This document shows positions 1-5,751 of a stretch of 8,727 nucleotides of DNA, piece by piece. Positions within the stretch are counted from its first letter, which is position 1. Every line of letters begins with the position of its first letter. The DNA lies in assembly GCA_046091165.1 (NCBI GenBank), contig JBJTBE010000029.1, positions 1 to 8,727 on the forward strand, read 5' to 3'. The notes under the pieces are model-generated. The model was given only the letters and a program-made list of their open reading frames with translations. It ran no database searches and had not been told where the DNA came from. Position numbers and translations under genes: made by a program. This stretch comes from F1-60-MAGs163 sp046091165 (GTDB lineage Bacteria; Actinomycetota; Thermoleophilia; Solirubrobacterales; Solirubrobacteraceae).

Positions 1-100
1 GCTCGCCGAGCCCGAGGTCGCGGACCTCGATGGGCCTGGTCTCGGAAAACGGGCCGGGATCGCCACACCGCATGAGGACCGCGGCCCGCACCGTGCTCAC
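1..100 (-). CDS. Zinc-type alcohol dehydrogenase (MDR family), N-terminal fragment
   Basis: Only the first 33 codons are in the window; the gene continues past the left edge. Reading from a GTG at 100-98 the peptide begins MSTVRAAVLMRCGDPGPFSE and continues with TRPIEVRDLGLGE. This has the layout of the N-terminal beta strands of medium-chain zinc alcohol dehydrogenases: a K/R-A-A-V-L opening, then a short 'I-E-V-x-D/E-L' strand leading to the usual P-G-x-G-E-V-L segment, which would lie just outside. The start overlaps the stop of the upstream thioesterase gene by four bases (GTGA), which fixes the start and suggests translational coupling in one operon. Family assignment rests on a short N-terminus only. 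Zinc ligands, the NAD(P)-binding fold and substrate cannot be seen. A quinone oxidoreductase-like MDR enzyme is the main alternative. Confidence 0.7.
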   Translation of the reverse strand, partial: MSTVRAAVLMRCGDPGPFSETRPIEVRDLGLGE

Positions 101-543
101 CCGGCTGCCTCCAGGCTCTCCAGGAGCTCCCGCATCCGGCCGCCTATCTCGGCCGGCCGCCGGCTGTCGCGGTCGACGAAGACGTGGACGAACCAGCCGA
201 CCGCGCTGCACTGCCCGTCATCGTCGAAGAGGGCCAGCTCGTAACGGACGCTGGAGCTGCCCAGGTGACCCACGCGCAGGCAGGCCTGGACCGTCCCCGG
301 ATAGCTCAGCGGGCCCAGAAACCGGCAGTGCGATTCGGCGCAGAGGCCAATCACCTGGCCCTCGAGAATGTCCAGGCCTCCGCGCTCGATCAGGAGCTCG
401 TTGATCACCGAATCGAGATAGGAGTAGTACTCGGCGTTGTTGACGTGGCCGTAGACATCGTTGTCCTTCCAGCGCAGCTGGACGGTCGTCCGGTACGGGT
501 AGGCGCCGGGGTCGGCAGGCGGGTCGGGGACGGGATCGGCCAC
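97..543 (-). CDS. Acyl-CoA thioesterase, hotdog fold (4HBT/YbgC-like)
   Basis: This 148-residue protein has the length and layout of single-domain hotdog thioesterases. Residues 24-44 carry the family signature: R-W-x-D-x-D29, then Y-G-H33-V-N35-N36, then Y39-Y40 and Y42-L-D44. In the 4-hydroxybenzoyl-CoA thioesterase/YbgC/FadM group, Asp29 would be the catalytic acid and the G-H-V-N-N turn leads into the central hot-dog helix. Such enzymes hydrolyse acyl-CoA or acyl-ACP thioesters in the cytoplasm; the actual acyl chain cannot be read from sequence. The start is a GTG at 543-541 with no convincing Shine-Dalgarno. A TAGCTT hexamer ends 8 bases before it, which suits a leaderless transcript. 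The alcohol dehydrogenase gene begins inside its stop codon, so the two probably act together on an acyl or aldehyde metabolite. Confidence 0.88.
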   Translation of the reverse strand: MADPVPDPPADPGAYPYRTTVQLRWKDNDVYGHVNNAEYYSYLDSVINELLIERGGLDILEGQVIGLCAESHCRFLGPLSYPGTVQACLRVGHLGSSSVRYELALFDDDGQCSAVGWFVHVFVDRDSRRPAEIGGRMRELLESLEAAG

Positions 544-551
544 TGCCGCAG

Positions 552-557
552 AAGCTA
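552..557 (-). promoter_or_regulatory. Possible leaderless -10 element for the thioesterase gene
   Basis: Read on the minus strand, TAGCTT matches the actinobacterial TANNNT -10 pattern and is followed by 8 bases and then the GTG start. That would put the transcription start at or next to the start codon. No clear -35 hexamer is visible. A six-base degenerate motif can occur by chance; the support comes from the same layout at other starts in this window. Confidence 0.35.
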
Positions 558-614
558 CCGGTGAGCGGCGCCGGGGGTGCGGCCCGCACCGGCCCCGGGG
601 TCGCGCCTATCGGG

Positions 615-620
615 TAGTTT
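615..620 (+). promoter_or_regulatory. Possible -10 element for the lipoprotein gene
   Basis: TAGTTT (TANNNT type) lies in the 110-base divergent intergenic space. It would give a transcript starting near 627 with a leader of about 27 bases, enough to hold the GAGAGG ribosome binding site at 642-647. No convincing -35 element is seen, so this is a weak call. Confidence 0.3.
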
Positions 621-653
621 CCGGGCGGAATCGCAACCGACGAGAGGCAAACG

Positions 654-914
654 ATGAAGCGACTGATCGCCCTTCTTTCCGCAGCACTGGCCGCCCTGGC
701 CGTAACCGCCGGCCTGGCCGCCTGCGGCGGCAGCAACGACGCGGAGACCGTCACCCAGGAGGTGACCCAGATTCAGGAAGACCAGCAGGACCAGCAGGAC
801 GACCAGCAGGACCAGCAGGACGACCAGCAGGACGAGCGCGACGACGAGCAGGACCGCGAGGACGACGAGCGCGACGACGAGCAGGACCGGCAGGACGACC
901 AGAACGACAACTGA
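654..914 (+). CDS. Small lipoprotein with Asp/Gln/Glu/Arg heptad-repeat tail
   Basis: The product has 86 residues. Residues 1-23 form a lipoprotein signal peptide: K2-R3, a hydrophobic Ala/Leu core, and lipobox L21-A22-A23-C24 followed by GGS. Cleavage before Cys24 and lipidation would anchor a 63-residue mature protein outside the cytoplasmic membrane. After a short linker (27-42), residues 43-86 consist only of Asp, Gln, Glu, Arg and Asn, with no hydrophobic residue. I count 19 Asp, 5 Glu and 4 Arg there, a net charge near -20. Asp recurs at positions 0, 3 and 6 of a seven-residue unit (43/46/49, 50/53/56, 57/60/63, 64/67/70). GAGAGG at 642-647, six bases before the ATG, decides the start. 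No family is recognised. Function is unknown; a surface-attached acidic rod, a cation-binding tail or a disordered spacer are all possible. Confidence 0.85.
   Translation: MKRLIALLSAALAALAVTAGLAACGGSNDAETVTQEVTQIQEDQQDQQDDQQDQQDDQQDERDDEQDREDDERDDEQDRQDDQNDN
780..911 (+). repeat. Degenerate 21-bp tandem repeat coding for Asp heptads
   Basis: Within the lipoprotein gene, six 21-base units (the first two nearly identical, later ones diverging) encode D-x-x-D-x-x-D heptads, built from 9-base sub-units of the type GACCAGCAG. The first two units are D-Q-Q-D-Q-Q-D; later units replace Gln by Glu and Arg but keep the Asp positions. The pattern suggests expansion by slippage followed by divergence that preserved the Asp register. 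Confidence 0.8.
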
Positions 915-920
915 CCCCGC

Positions 921-953
921 GCGCGCCGGCCTGCGCAGGGCCGGCCGGCGCGC
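921..953 (+). terminator. GC-rich hairpin after the lipoprotein gene
   Basis: Bases 921-931 (gcgcgccggcc) and 943-953 (ggccggcgcgc) are perfect inverted complements, giving an 11-bp all-G/C stem with an 11-base loop, seven bases after the stop codon. There is no run of T after it. Hairpins without a U tract are common gene ends in high-GC actinobacteria, so a terminator or transcript-stabilising role is likely but not proven. Confidence 0.55.
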
Positions 954-960
954 CTGGTGT

Positions 961-966
961 CACAAT
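961..966 (+). promoter_or_regulatory. Possible extended -10 element, leaderless, for the 974 gene
   Basis: CACAAT is preceded by TGT (an extended -10 TGN) and followed by exactly 7 bases before the ATG at 974. No Shine-Dalgarno precedes that ATG, so a leaderless mRNA fits. The first base departs from TANNNT and there is no visible -35, which would fall in the hairpin. Confidence 0.3.
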
Positions 967-973
967 CGCCGCG

Positions 974-1315
974 ATGGACTTCCACCTGCCCACCGGTGTC
1001 AAGGCACTGCTCGTCCAGGCCCTGGGAGTGGCGCTGCTCGGCGCGGCAACGGGGATCGCCTTCTCGCATTCGTTCTTCGAGGACTGGGGCTGGGTGATCG
1101 GCCCGGTGGCCTGGATGATCGCGGCCACCATCACCGCCCTCGTGCTCAGGCTGCCGCTGCCGGCGACCCTGCTCGGGGCGGTCTTCGCCGGCATCCCCAG
1201 CGCGATCCTCACCGCCGCCGGGCTGCACTGGGCCGGGGCCGTGTTGGGCATCCTCCTCTTTGCCGGCTGGTGCGGCGGCATCGGCGGGCGTAGGATGGCG
1301 CCAGGAACCGGCTAA
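974..1315 (+). CDS. Small multi-pass membrane protein, unknown function
   Basis: The product has 113 residues, mostly hydrophobic, with about four potential membrane segments (roughly residues 10-30, 38-58, 62-82 and 86-104) separated by short loops, and a Gly/Arg-rich C-terminus. No catalytic or binding motif stands out and I do not recognise the family. It is the first gene of a plus-strand operon: its TAA stop shares one base with the ATG of the following dehydrogenase gene (TAATG at 1313-1317), so the two are probably translationally coupled. The start at 974 has no ribosome binding site but lies 7 bases after a possible -10 hexamer. The coupling suggests co-expression with the dehydrogenase and the EamA transporter, but no role can be inferred from its own sequence. 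Confidence 0.72.
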   Translation: MDFHLPTGVKALLVQALGVALLGAATGIAFSHSFFEDWGWVIGPVAWMIAATITALVLRLPLPATLLGAVFAGIPSAILTAAGLHWAGAVLGILLFAGWCGGIGGRRMAPGTG

Positions 1316-2064
1316 TGGATCTTGGGATCGAAGGGCGCGTAGCGCTCGTAACCGGCGCGTCGAAGGGCCTCGGCCTGGCGATCGCCACCGCCCTGGCCGA
1401 GGAGGGCGCCAAGGTGGCGATCACCTCGCGTGACGAGGGCCGCATCCAGGAGGCGGCCAAGAGCATCGGGGCCACCGGCTTTGCCCACGACAGCTCAAAC
1501 CTCGAGGGGATCCCGGTACTGGTTCACGAGGTCGAGCACTTCCTGGGCCCGATCGACATCCTTGTAACCAACACCGGCGGCCCGCCGCTCGACCCGGACG
1601 CCTTCGCTTTCACCGAGGCGCAGTGGCAGGAGGCCTACGTAGACCTCGTCCGCTCACCCCTTGTCTTCGCCCAGTCGGTCATCGACTCGATGCGCCACCG
1701 TCTCTGGGGGCGGGTGGTGAACGTCGGCTCGACGACGATCCGCGAGCCCTCCGGAGGGCTGATCCTCTCCAACTCGAACCGGGCCGCAACCCTCGCCGCC
1801 CTGAAGACGATCGCCACCCAGGTAGCCAAGGACGGCGTGACCGTCAACAGCGTCCTGCCGGGACGGATCGCCACCGACCGCCTCTACGAGCTATACGGCT
1901 CTCGGGAGGCGGCCGACGCGATGGCCCGCGACGAGATTCCCGCCCGCCGGCTGGGCAGCACCGAAGAGTTCGCTGCCGCCGTGGCCTTCCTCTGCTCGTC
2001 CCGCGCGAGCTACATCACCGGCTCGACGGTCGTCGTCGATGGCGGCATGATGCGCTCGGTTTAG
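1315..2064 (+). CDS. SDR-family protein, FabG-like divergent subgroup lacking the Tyr-Lys catalytic pair
   Basis: The product has 249 residues, the usual size for a classical short-chain dehydrogenase/reductase. The Rossmann nucleotide-binding motif TGASKGLG is at residues 13-20. The strand-4 motif reads N86-T-G-G-P-P rather than NNAG. The structural Ser is S139, but the YxxxK active site, expected 13 residues later, reads S152-N-S-N-R156: both Tyr and Lys are missing. The following V-L-P-G-R-I-A-T segment (about 181-188) and the C-terminal V-V-D-G-G are typical of the family. This combination (NTGGPP, S-N-x-x-R, LPGRIAT) recalls the beta-ketoacyl-ACP-reductase-like subgroup described as lacking a perfect catalytic tetrad (cd05344 in CDD, from memory). 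It probably still binds a nucleotide cofactor; whether it reduces a ketone is doubtful. AGGA at 1302-1305 serves the ATG, which overlaps the preceding stop by one base. Confidence 0.9.
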   Translation: MDLGIEGRVALVTGASKGLGLAIATALAEEGAKVAITSRDEGRIQEAAKSIGATGFAHDSSNLEGIPVLVHEVEHFLGPIDILVTNTGGPPLDPDAFAFTEAQWQEAYVDLVRSPLVFAQSVIDSMRHRLWGRVVNVGSTTIREPSGGLILSNSNRAATLAALKTIATQVAKDGVTVNSVLPGRIATDRLYELYGSREAADAMARDEIPARRLGSTEEFAAAVAFLCSSRASYITGSTVVVDGGMMRSV

Positions 2065-2073
2065 AAGGCAAAA

Positions 2074-2907
2074 ATGATCTCGGTATCCATGGGCCTGGCC
2101 GCGGCCTTGCTGTGGGGGGTCGGCGCACTGGTTGTCAAGTCCCTTTCACACCAGATCGAGCCCAAGCCACTCGCATTCTGGTTCTTTTTCTACAACACCG
2201 TTCTCGTCGCGCTACCAGCTGCTCTCGCCGTTGGTGAGGGCGGTTTGGAGACCGCAGCCCTGTACGTTGGTGGCGCCTCGGGCCTCGCCACGGCCCTGGC
2301 AATCGGCTCGGAGGCCCGCGCCTTCAGTCTTGGCCAGGTCGTTACGGTTACCCCGCTCATCGCCCTGGAGGGGGCGGTGGCAGCCGTGCTGGGGATAATC
2401 ACGGGGAGCCCGGTGAGCGCGATGACCGCGATTGCCCTCCTCCTGTGTGCGGCAGGTGGCTTCGGGGTAGGGCTGCCAAGAGGCATTGCCCTTAGAAGCC
2501 CTGGTGTCGGCTGGGCGCTGGCCGCAGCGGGCGGCTTCGGCATCTCCCTCTGGGTTCTGGGCGATTCGGAGGCCGAGGTTCTCACCGTCCTGTTCCTGGC
2601 CAACCTCACCGGGGCACTGGTCCTGGCCGGGATCGCCCGCGGGGAGGTTCACCCGAGAGACACGACGCCACGGGTCCAGGCCAAGCTGGCCCTTCTTGGT
2701 GTCCTTAATCTTGCCGGCCTGCTTGCCTTCACCTACGGCTCGCGAAACGGTTCGCTGCCGGTAACCGCCGTCCTTGCAGCCCAGTTTGCGGTGCCCGCGA
2801 TCGTCGGCGGTTACATCATCCACAAGGAGCGGATGACGCTCATCCAGGGCCTGAGCACTGTCGGATTGCTGTGCGGCGTGGGTATCCTCGCCGCCAGCGC
2901 AGGCTGA
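2074..2907 (+). CDS. EamA/DMT-superfamily transporter, 10 TM helices
   Basis: The product has 277 residues with the two-fold internal repeat of drug/metabolite transporter family permeases: a first EamA half (about residues 1-137) and a second (about 147-275), each with five hydrophobic segments. The end of the second half (S-L-P-V-T-A-V-L, then Q-F-A-V-P-A-I-V-G-G, then H250-K-E-R253) matches the conserved last hairpin of EamA proteins, with the Glu-Arg preceding the final helix. It should exchange or export a small metabolite across the cytoplasmic membrane; the substrate is not predictable. AGAAGG at 2063-2068, five bases before the ATG, overlaps the stop of the upstream dehydrogenase gene, so it belongs to the same operon. 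By eye it uses more codons ending in T or A (ctt, gtt, ggt, gca) than its neighbours, which may reflect a different origin. Confidence 0.88.
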   Translation: MISVSMGLAAALLWGVGALVVKSLSHQIEPKPLAFWFFFYNTVLVALPAALAVGEGGLETAALYVGGASGLATALAIGSEARAFSLGQVVTVTPLIALEGAVAAVLGIITGSPVSAMTAIALLLCAAGGFGVGLPRGIALRSPGVGWALAAAGGFGISLWVLGDSEAEVLTVLFLANLTGALVLAGIARGEVHPRDTTPRVQAKLALLGVLNLAGLLAFTYGSRNGSLPVTAVLAAQFAVPAIVGGYIIHKERMTLIQGLSTVGLLCGVGILAASAG

Positions 2908-2985
2908 TCTTCACTTCGCGCCCGTCGGAAGCTGGCGTACTACGAGCCGAGCCGGTGAACGCCCTGCGGGACCACCGGGCGGCCA

Positions 2986-4266
2986 CTAGGGGCGCGATCC
3001 GCCGCCTGAGGACTGGCCGCGCCCCTTGGTGGAGCCCTTCTGGTGCTTCGGGCCCCCCTTGCCGCGCCGCTTCTGGCGGCCCTTCGGGCGCCCATGGTTG
3101 TGGTGGCCACCCTTGCGTGCAGACGCGCGATCCTCACGCGGCTCCGAGGCCGAGGGCGGCCCGACCGGGGCAAACTGCTCATCGAGACCGAGGGCGCCGG
3201 TGATAGCCCGCATGTCCTTCACCTGGTCTCCGGCGACGAGGGTGACCGCCACGCCGGTCTCCCCGGCCCGCCCGGTGCGCCCGGTGCGGTGGACGTAATC
3301 CTCGGCCTGGCCGGGAGGGTCGAAGTTGATCACCTTCGAGATGTTGTCGACGTGAATGCCGCGGGCGGCAACGTCGGTGGCCACCAGCGTCGGAATGCGG
3401 CCGGCCTCGAAGGCCGCCAGCGCCTTCTCGCGCTGGCGCTGGCTCTTGTTGCCGTGCATCGCGGCGGCGTCCACACCCTGGGCGCCGAGGCGCTTGACCA
3501 GCCGGTCGGCGCCGCGCTTGGTGCGCACGAAGACGAGGGTCAGGTCCTGGCCGTCCCCGATCTCGCCGACCAGCTCCTTCATCCGGGACTCGTTGTCGAC
3601 GCGAACGAAGCGGTGCTCGATCTCGCCGACCTTCTCCGGCGGCGGGACGTGCTCGTGCTGGACCGGGTCGTCGGTGTACTCGCGGGCCACGCGCCCTGCC
3701 TCGCCGTCGAGGGTGGCCGAGAAGAAGAGCGTCTGGCGATCCTTCGGGCACTGGGCGACGATGCGGTCGACGGCCGGGCGAAAGCCCATGTCGAGCATCC
3801 GGTCGGCCTCGTCGAGGACGAGAACCTTCACGTTTGAGAGGTCGAAGGCACCCCTCTGGAGAAGGTCCTCGAGCCGGCCCGGCGTGGCCACGACGATGTG
3901 CGACTTGCGGGCTTCGCGGGACTGCTTCTCCAGGCCCACCCCGCCATAGACGGCGCTGATCTTCAGCGCCCGGGCGTGGGCGATCCGGTAGGTGGAATCG
4001 ACGATCTGGGTGGCCAGCTCGCGAGTCGGCGCGAGTACGAGGGCCGACGGGCGCGGGTCCTCGGCGTCGATGCTGTCGATCAGCGGGACCATGAAGGCGA
4101 GGGTCTTGCCCGAGCCGGTCGGGGACTTGGCCAGCACGTCGCTGCCGGCGAGGACATCGCCGATCACCTTGGTCTGGATGGCGAGCGGGGCGTCGAAACC
4201 CTGCTCGTCGAGGGCGTGCGCAACCGCACGGGATACGCCGAGATCGGCGAAGGACTGCTCTGACAT
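2986..4266 (-). CDS. DEAD-box ATP-dependent RNA helicase (RhlE-like)
   Basis: The product has 426 residues and every helicase motif in order: Q motif with F6 and Q31; motif I S48-P-T-G-S-G-K-T55; Ia PTRELA (80-85); Ib TPGR (128-131); II DEAD (152-155); III SAT (183-185); IV L-V-F-V-R-T (about 244-249); V ATDVAARGI (296-304); VI HRTGRTGR (326-333). Residues from about 380 form a Gly/Lys/Arg/His-rich tail, as in RhlE- and CsdA-type helicases, where such tails bind RNA without specificity. It would unwind short RNA duplexes with ATP in ribosome assembly, RNA decay or cold adaptation. AAGGAG seven bases before the ATG supports the start. It converges on the EamA gene. The 180 bases upstream (4267-4446) leave room for a long leader, but I see no cold-shock element or convincing promoter in it. 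Confidence 0.95.
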   Translation of the reverse strand: MSEQSFADLGVSRAVAHALDEQGFDAPLAIQTKVIGDVLAGSDVLAKSPTGSGKTLAFMVPLIDSIDAEDPRPSALVLAPTRELATQIVDSTYRIAHARALKISAVYGGVGLEKQSREARKSHIVVATPGRLEDLLQRGAFDLSNVKVLVLDEADRMLDMGFRPAVDRIVAQCPKDRQTLFFSATLDGEAGRVAREYTDDPVQHEHVPPPEKVGEIEHRFVRVDNESRMKELVGEIGDGQDLTLVFVRTKRGADRLVKRLGAQGVDAAAMHGNKSQRQREKALAAFEAGRIPTLVATDVAARGIHVDNISKVINFDPPGQAEDYVHRTGRTGRAGETGVAVTLVAGDQVKDMRAITGALGLDEQFAPVGPPSASEPREDRASARKGGHHNHGRPKGRQKRRGKGGPKHQKGSTKGRGQSSGGGSRP

Positions 4267-4422
4267 CTGACTGCTCCTTGGTTTCCCGGGCGCTCTGCGC
4301 TCGGGGCGATTCGGGAGGTACGGCTGACCCGAACCGCCTGTGGGGCGGGACCCAAGAAAGCTTCACCTCGCGACCGGCCGGTTGCCGATCGCTACAGGCA
4401 CAGTAGCCGCCCCGCGGACGCC

Positions 4423-4448
4423 AGCCGCCGGCCGCCGGCCGGACGGCT
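4423..4448 (-). terminator. GC-rich hairpin overlapping the stop of the 4821-4447 gene
   Basis: Bases 4423-4433 (agccgccggcc) pair with 4437-4448 (ggccgg, a bulged a, cggct) around a three-base loop, giving 11 pairs with one bulge. The hairpin includes two bases of the gene's TAG codon. No T run follows in the minus direction, so it is a candidate terminator of the U-tract-free type. Confidence 0.4.
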
Positions 4449-4821
4449 AATCGCGCAAGTTGGCGGCCAGCAGCAGGACGCCGTTTAGCGCGGCGGCGGC
4501 GGCAACCGCGGCCGTAACCTGGCGGGCCCGGGGAGGGATCCGGTCGCCGGCCATCAGGGTCGCGACGAGGTCGACGGCGTCGCAGGCGATACCCAGGGCG
4601 AGCAGAGGCCGGTATCCGTCCCCGCGGGCCTGCGCGGCCAGCGTCGCGGTTCCGAGGGCGAAGTCGCGAACGCCGAACGCGCGGCCCATCACGCCGCCGT
4701 CGGCTCCGGCGACCCCTTCCCCGACCCAGCGCTCGCCGGCCCGTTCCGGGTCGGCTACGAAGGCCAGGCCGATGGCGATTCGGCCGGTCTGGAAGAGCAC
4801 GTTGGGAACCGCGGGGACCAT
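4447..4821 (-). CDS. Small membrane protein, DUF4267-like
   Basis: The product has 124 residues with about four hydrophobic stretches (roughly 8-22, 45-64, 70-90 and 98-119). The segment G-R-A-F-G-V-R-D-F-A-L-G (about residues 45-56), followed by a helix carrying D-A-V-D-L, is the pattern I associate with DUF4267-type membrane proteins; that name is from memory. No enzymatic motif is seen. The chosen ATG at 4821 lies exactly 7 bases after a TAGGGT hexamer and has no Shine-Dalgarno, indicating a leaderless mRNA; a longer open frame upstream runs through the isonitrile-hydratase-like gene in another frame and was rejected. It lies 47 bases downstream of that gene on the same strand, so it may also be read through from it. 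Function unknown. Confidence 0.75.
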   Translation of the reverse strand: MVPAVPNVLFQTGRIAIGLAFVADPERAGERWVGEGVAGADGGVMGRAFGVRDFALGTATLAAQARGDGYRPLLALGIACDAVDLVATLMAGDRIPPRARQVTAAVAAAAALNGVLLLAANLRD

Positions 4822-4828
4822 GCCGCAG

Positions 4829-4834
4829 ACCCTA
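4829..4834 (-). promoter_or_regulatory. -10 element placing the transcript start at the ATG of the 4821 gene
   Basis: On the minus strand TAGGGT (TANNNT) is followed by a 7-base spacer and the ATG. The hexamer lies in the 47-base gap between the two genes, so this gene probably has its own promoter in addition to any read-through. Confidence 0.45.
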
Positions 4835-4868
4835 CTGTCAGGGCCCGGGCCGCGAAGGTGACCGGGCG

Positions 4869-5642
4869 TCAGACCGTTCGCCTGCCGCGACCGAACACGC
4901 CGAAGCGCCGACGACGCGCCTTCGCCAACGCCGTCCGCCAGGCAAGCTGCGCGCTGCCGCCGAGCTCGCGTGCCAGCATGCCCGGCTCGCTCGCGATGGC
5001 CGTCGATGCCTCTCGCGCCATGTAGGTGCCAACCGCTCGTTTCGTCGCCGCGTCGGCCTTCTGCACGCTGCCGCTGTCGTAAGGCGGCTGGGGGTCGTAC
5101 TCGATCATCAGCTGAGCCGCACGCGCCGTTTCGTCCCCGGATACCTGGCCCACCACCCAGAGCGCCACGTCGATACCGGCCGAGACGCCGGCGCCCGTGA
5201 CGATCTTGCCGCTGCGCACGACGCGCTCGTCGGCCACCGGAAGCGCGCCGAGCCCTTCGAGCAGCGGCATCGCCATCCAGTGCGTGGTCGCAGGCCGGCC
5301 TTCGAGGAGCCCCGCGCTCCCCAGGATGATTGAGCCGGTGCACACCGACACCGTCCAGGCAGCCGCCTCATGAGCACCGCGAAGCCAGGCAAGCAGCTCC
5401 TCATTCCGGGCCGTGATCGCCGTCGTCGAGCCGGAGCCGCCCACCAGAATCATGTCGGGCCGGGGAGTCTCCTCGAACGAATGCGTCGCGCCCATCATCA
5501 GCACGCCACTGTCTGACATGACCGGCCCCGTCTCCGACCACACGAAGCGGATCTCGGCATCCGGGATGCCTCGCAGCACCTCGTATGGCCCGACGATGTC
5601 CAAAGCGGTAAACCCGGGATAGAGGACGATTGCGATCTGCAT
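4869..5642 (-). CDS. DJ-1/PfpI family protein, isonitrile hydratase-like
   Basis: The product has 257 residues. Residues 1-180 form a DJ-1/PfpI (class I glutamine amidotransferase-like) domain: Y8-P-G-F opening, D15-I-V-G-P-Y-E21, the strand M-I-L-V-G-G-S-G (64-71), nucleophile elbow V-S-V-C101-T102-G-S, and A-T-T-H121-W. A Cys-Thr pair at 101-102 plus an Asp near residue 15-17 matches, from memory, the catalytic set of Pseudomonas isocyanide hydratase, which converts isonitriles to N-formamides. The rest (about 190-257) exceeds the roughly 230-residue hydratases and ends in a Lys/Arg-rich tail. There is no AraC-type helix-turn-helix. Start choice: AAGGAG nine bases before the ATG at 5642; a longer frame from 5687 would run into tRNA-Glu. 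Alternatives are another DJ-1 branch such as a chaperone or amidase. Upstream on the same strand is tRNA-Glu. Confidence 0.85.
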   Translation of the reverse strand: MQIAIVLYPGFTALDIVGPYEVLRGIPDAEIRFVWSETGPVMSDSGVLMMGATHSFEETPRPDMILVGGSGSTTAITARNEELLAWLRGAHEAAAWTVSVCTGSIILGSAGLLEGRPATTHWMAMPLLEGLGALPVADERVVRSGKIVTGAGVSAGIDVALWVVGQVSGDETARAAQLMIEYDPQPPYDSGSVQKADAATKRAVGTYMAREASTAIASEPGMLARELGGSAQLAWRTALAKARRRRFGVFGRGRRTV

Positions 5643-5678
5643 TTTCGGCTGCTCCTTCTCTCGTGGCGCCCGGTGAAG

Positions 5679-5750
5679 TACCCCCAAGGGGAATCGAACC
5701 CCTGCTACCAGGTTGAAAACCTGGCGTGCTAACCGCTACACCATGGGGGC
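5679..5750 (-). tRNA. tRNA-Glu(UUC)
   Basis: Read on the minus strand this folds as a complete cloverleaf. The acceptor strand GCCCCCA pairs with TGGGGGT (G1-U72 at the end) and the discriminator base is A. The D stem is GTGT/GCAC. The anticodon stem CCAGG/CCTGG encloses the loop TTTTCAA, giving anticodon TTC (Glu, codons GAA/GAG). The T arm is AGGGG-TTCGATT-CCCCT. The next bases are CTT, so CCA is not encoded and must be added after transcription. Confidence 0.96.
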
Positions 5751-5751
5751 A

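Noticed and set aside
780..911. CRISPR-like or regulatory repeat array
   Set aside because: The repeats are coding, in frame, without unique spacers, and explained by the Asp heptads of the lipoprotein.
2952..2981. Hairpin candidates between the convergent EamA and helicase genes
   Set aside because: Only 5-6 bp stems (2952-2957 with 2973-2978, or 2960-2964 with 2977-2981) compete with each other and no T run follows, so no terminator is called.
3043..3837. Long plus-strand open frame opposite the helicase gene
   Set aside because: The helicase on the minus strand has every DEAD-box motif in order; the opposing frame is low in recognisable features and arises from high third-position GC.
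4267..4446. Cold-shock type leader or riboswitch upstream of the helicase
   Set aside because: The 180 bases contain TANNNT-like hexamers (for example 4400-4405 on the minus strand) but no matching -35 and no conserved structured motif that I recognise.
5643..5687. Upstream extension of the isonitrile hydratase-like gene to 5687
   Set aside because: It would overlap the 3' end of tRNA-Glu, while ATG 5642 has a good AAGGAG site nine bases upstream and the family begins at the beta strand right after it.
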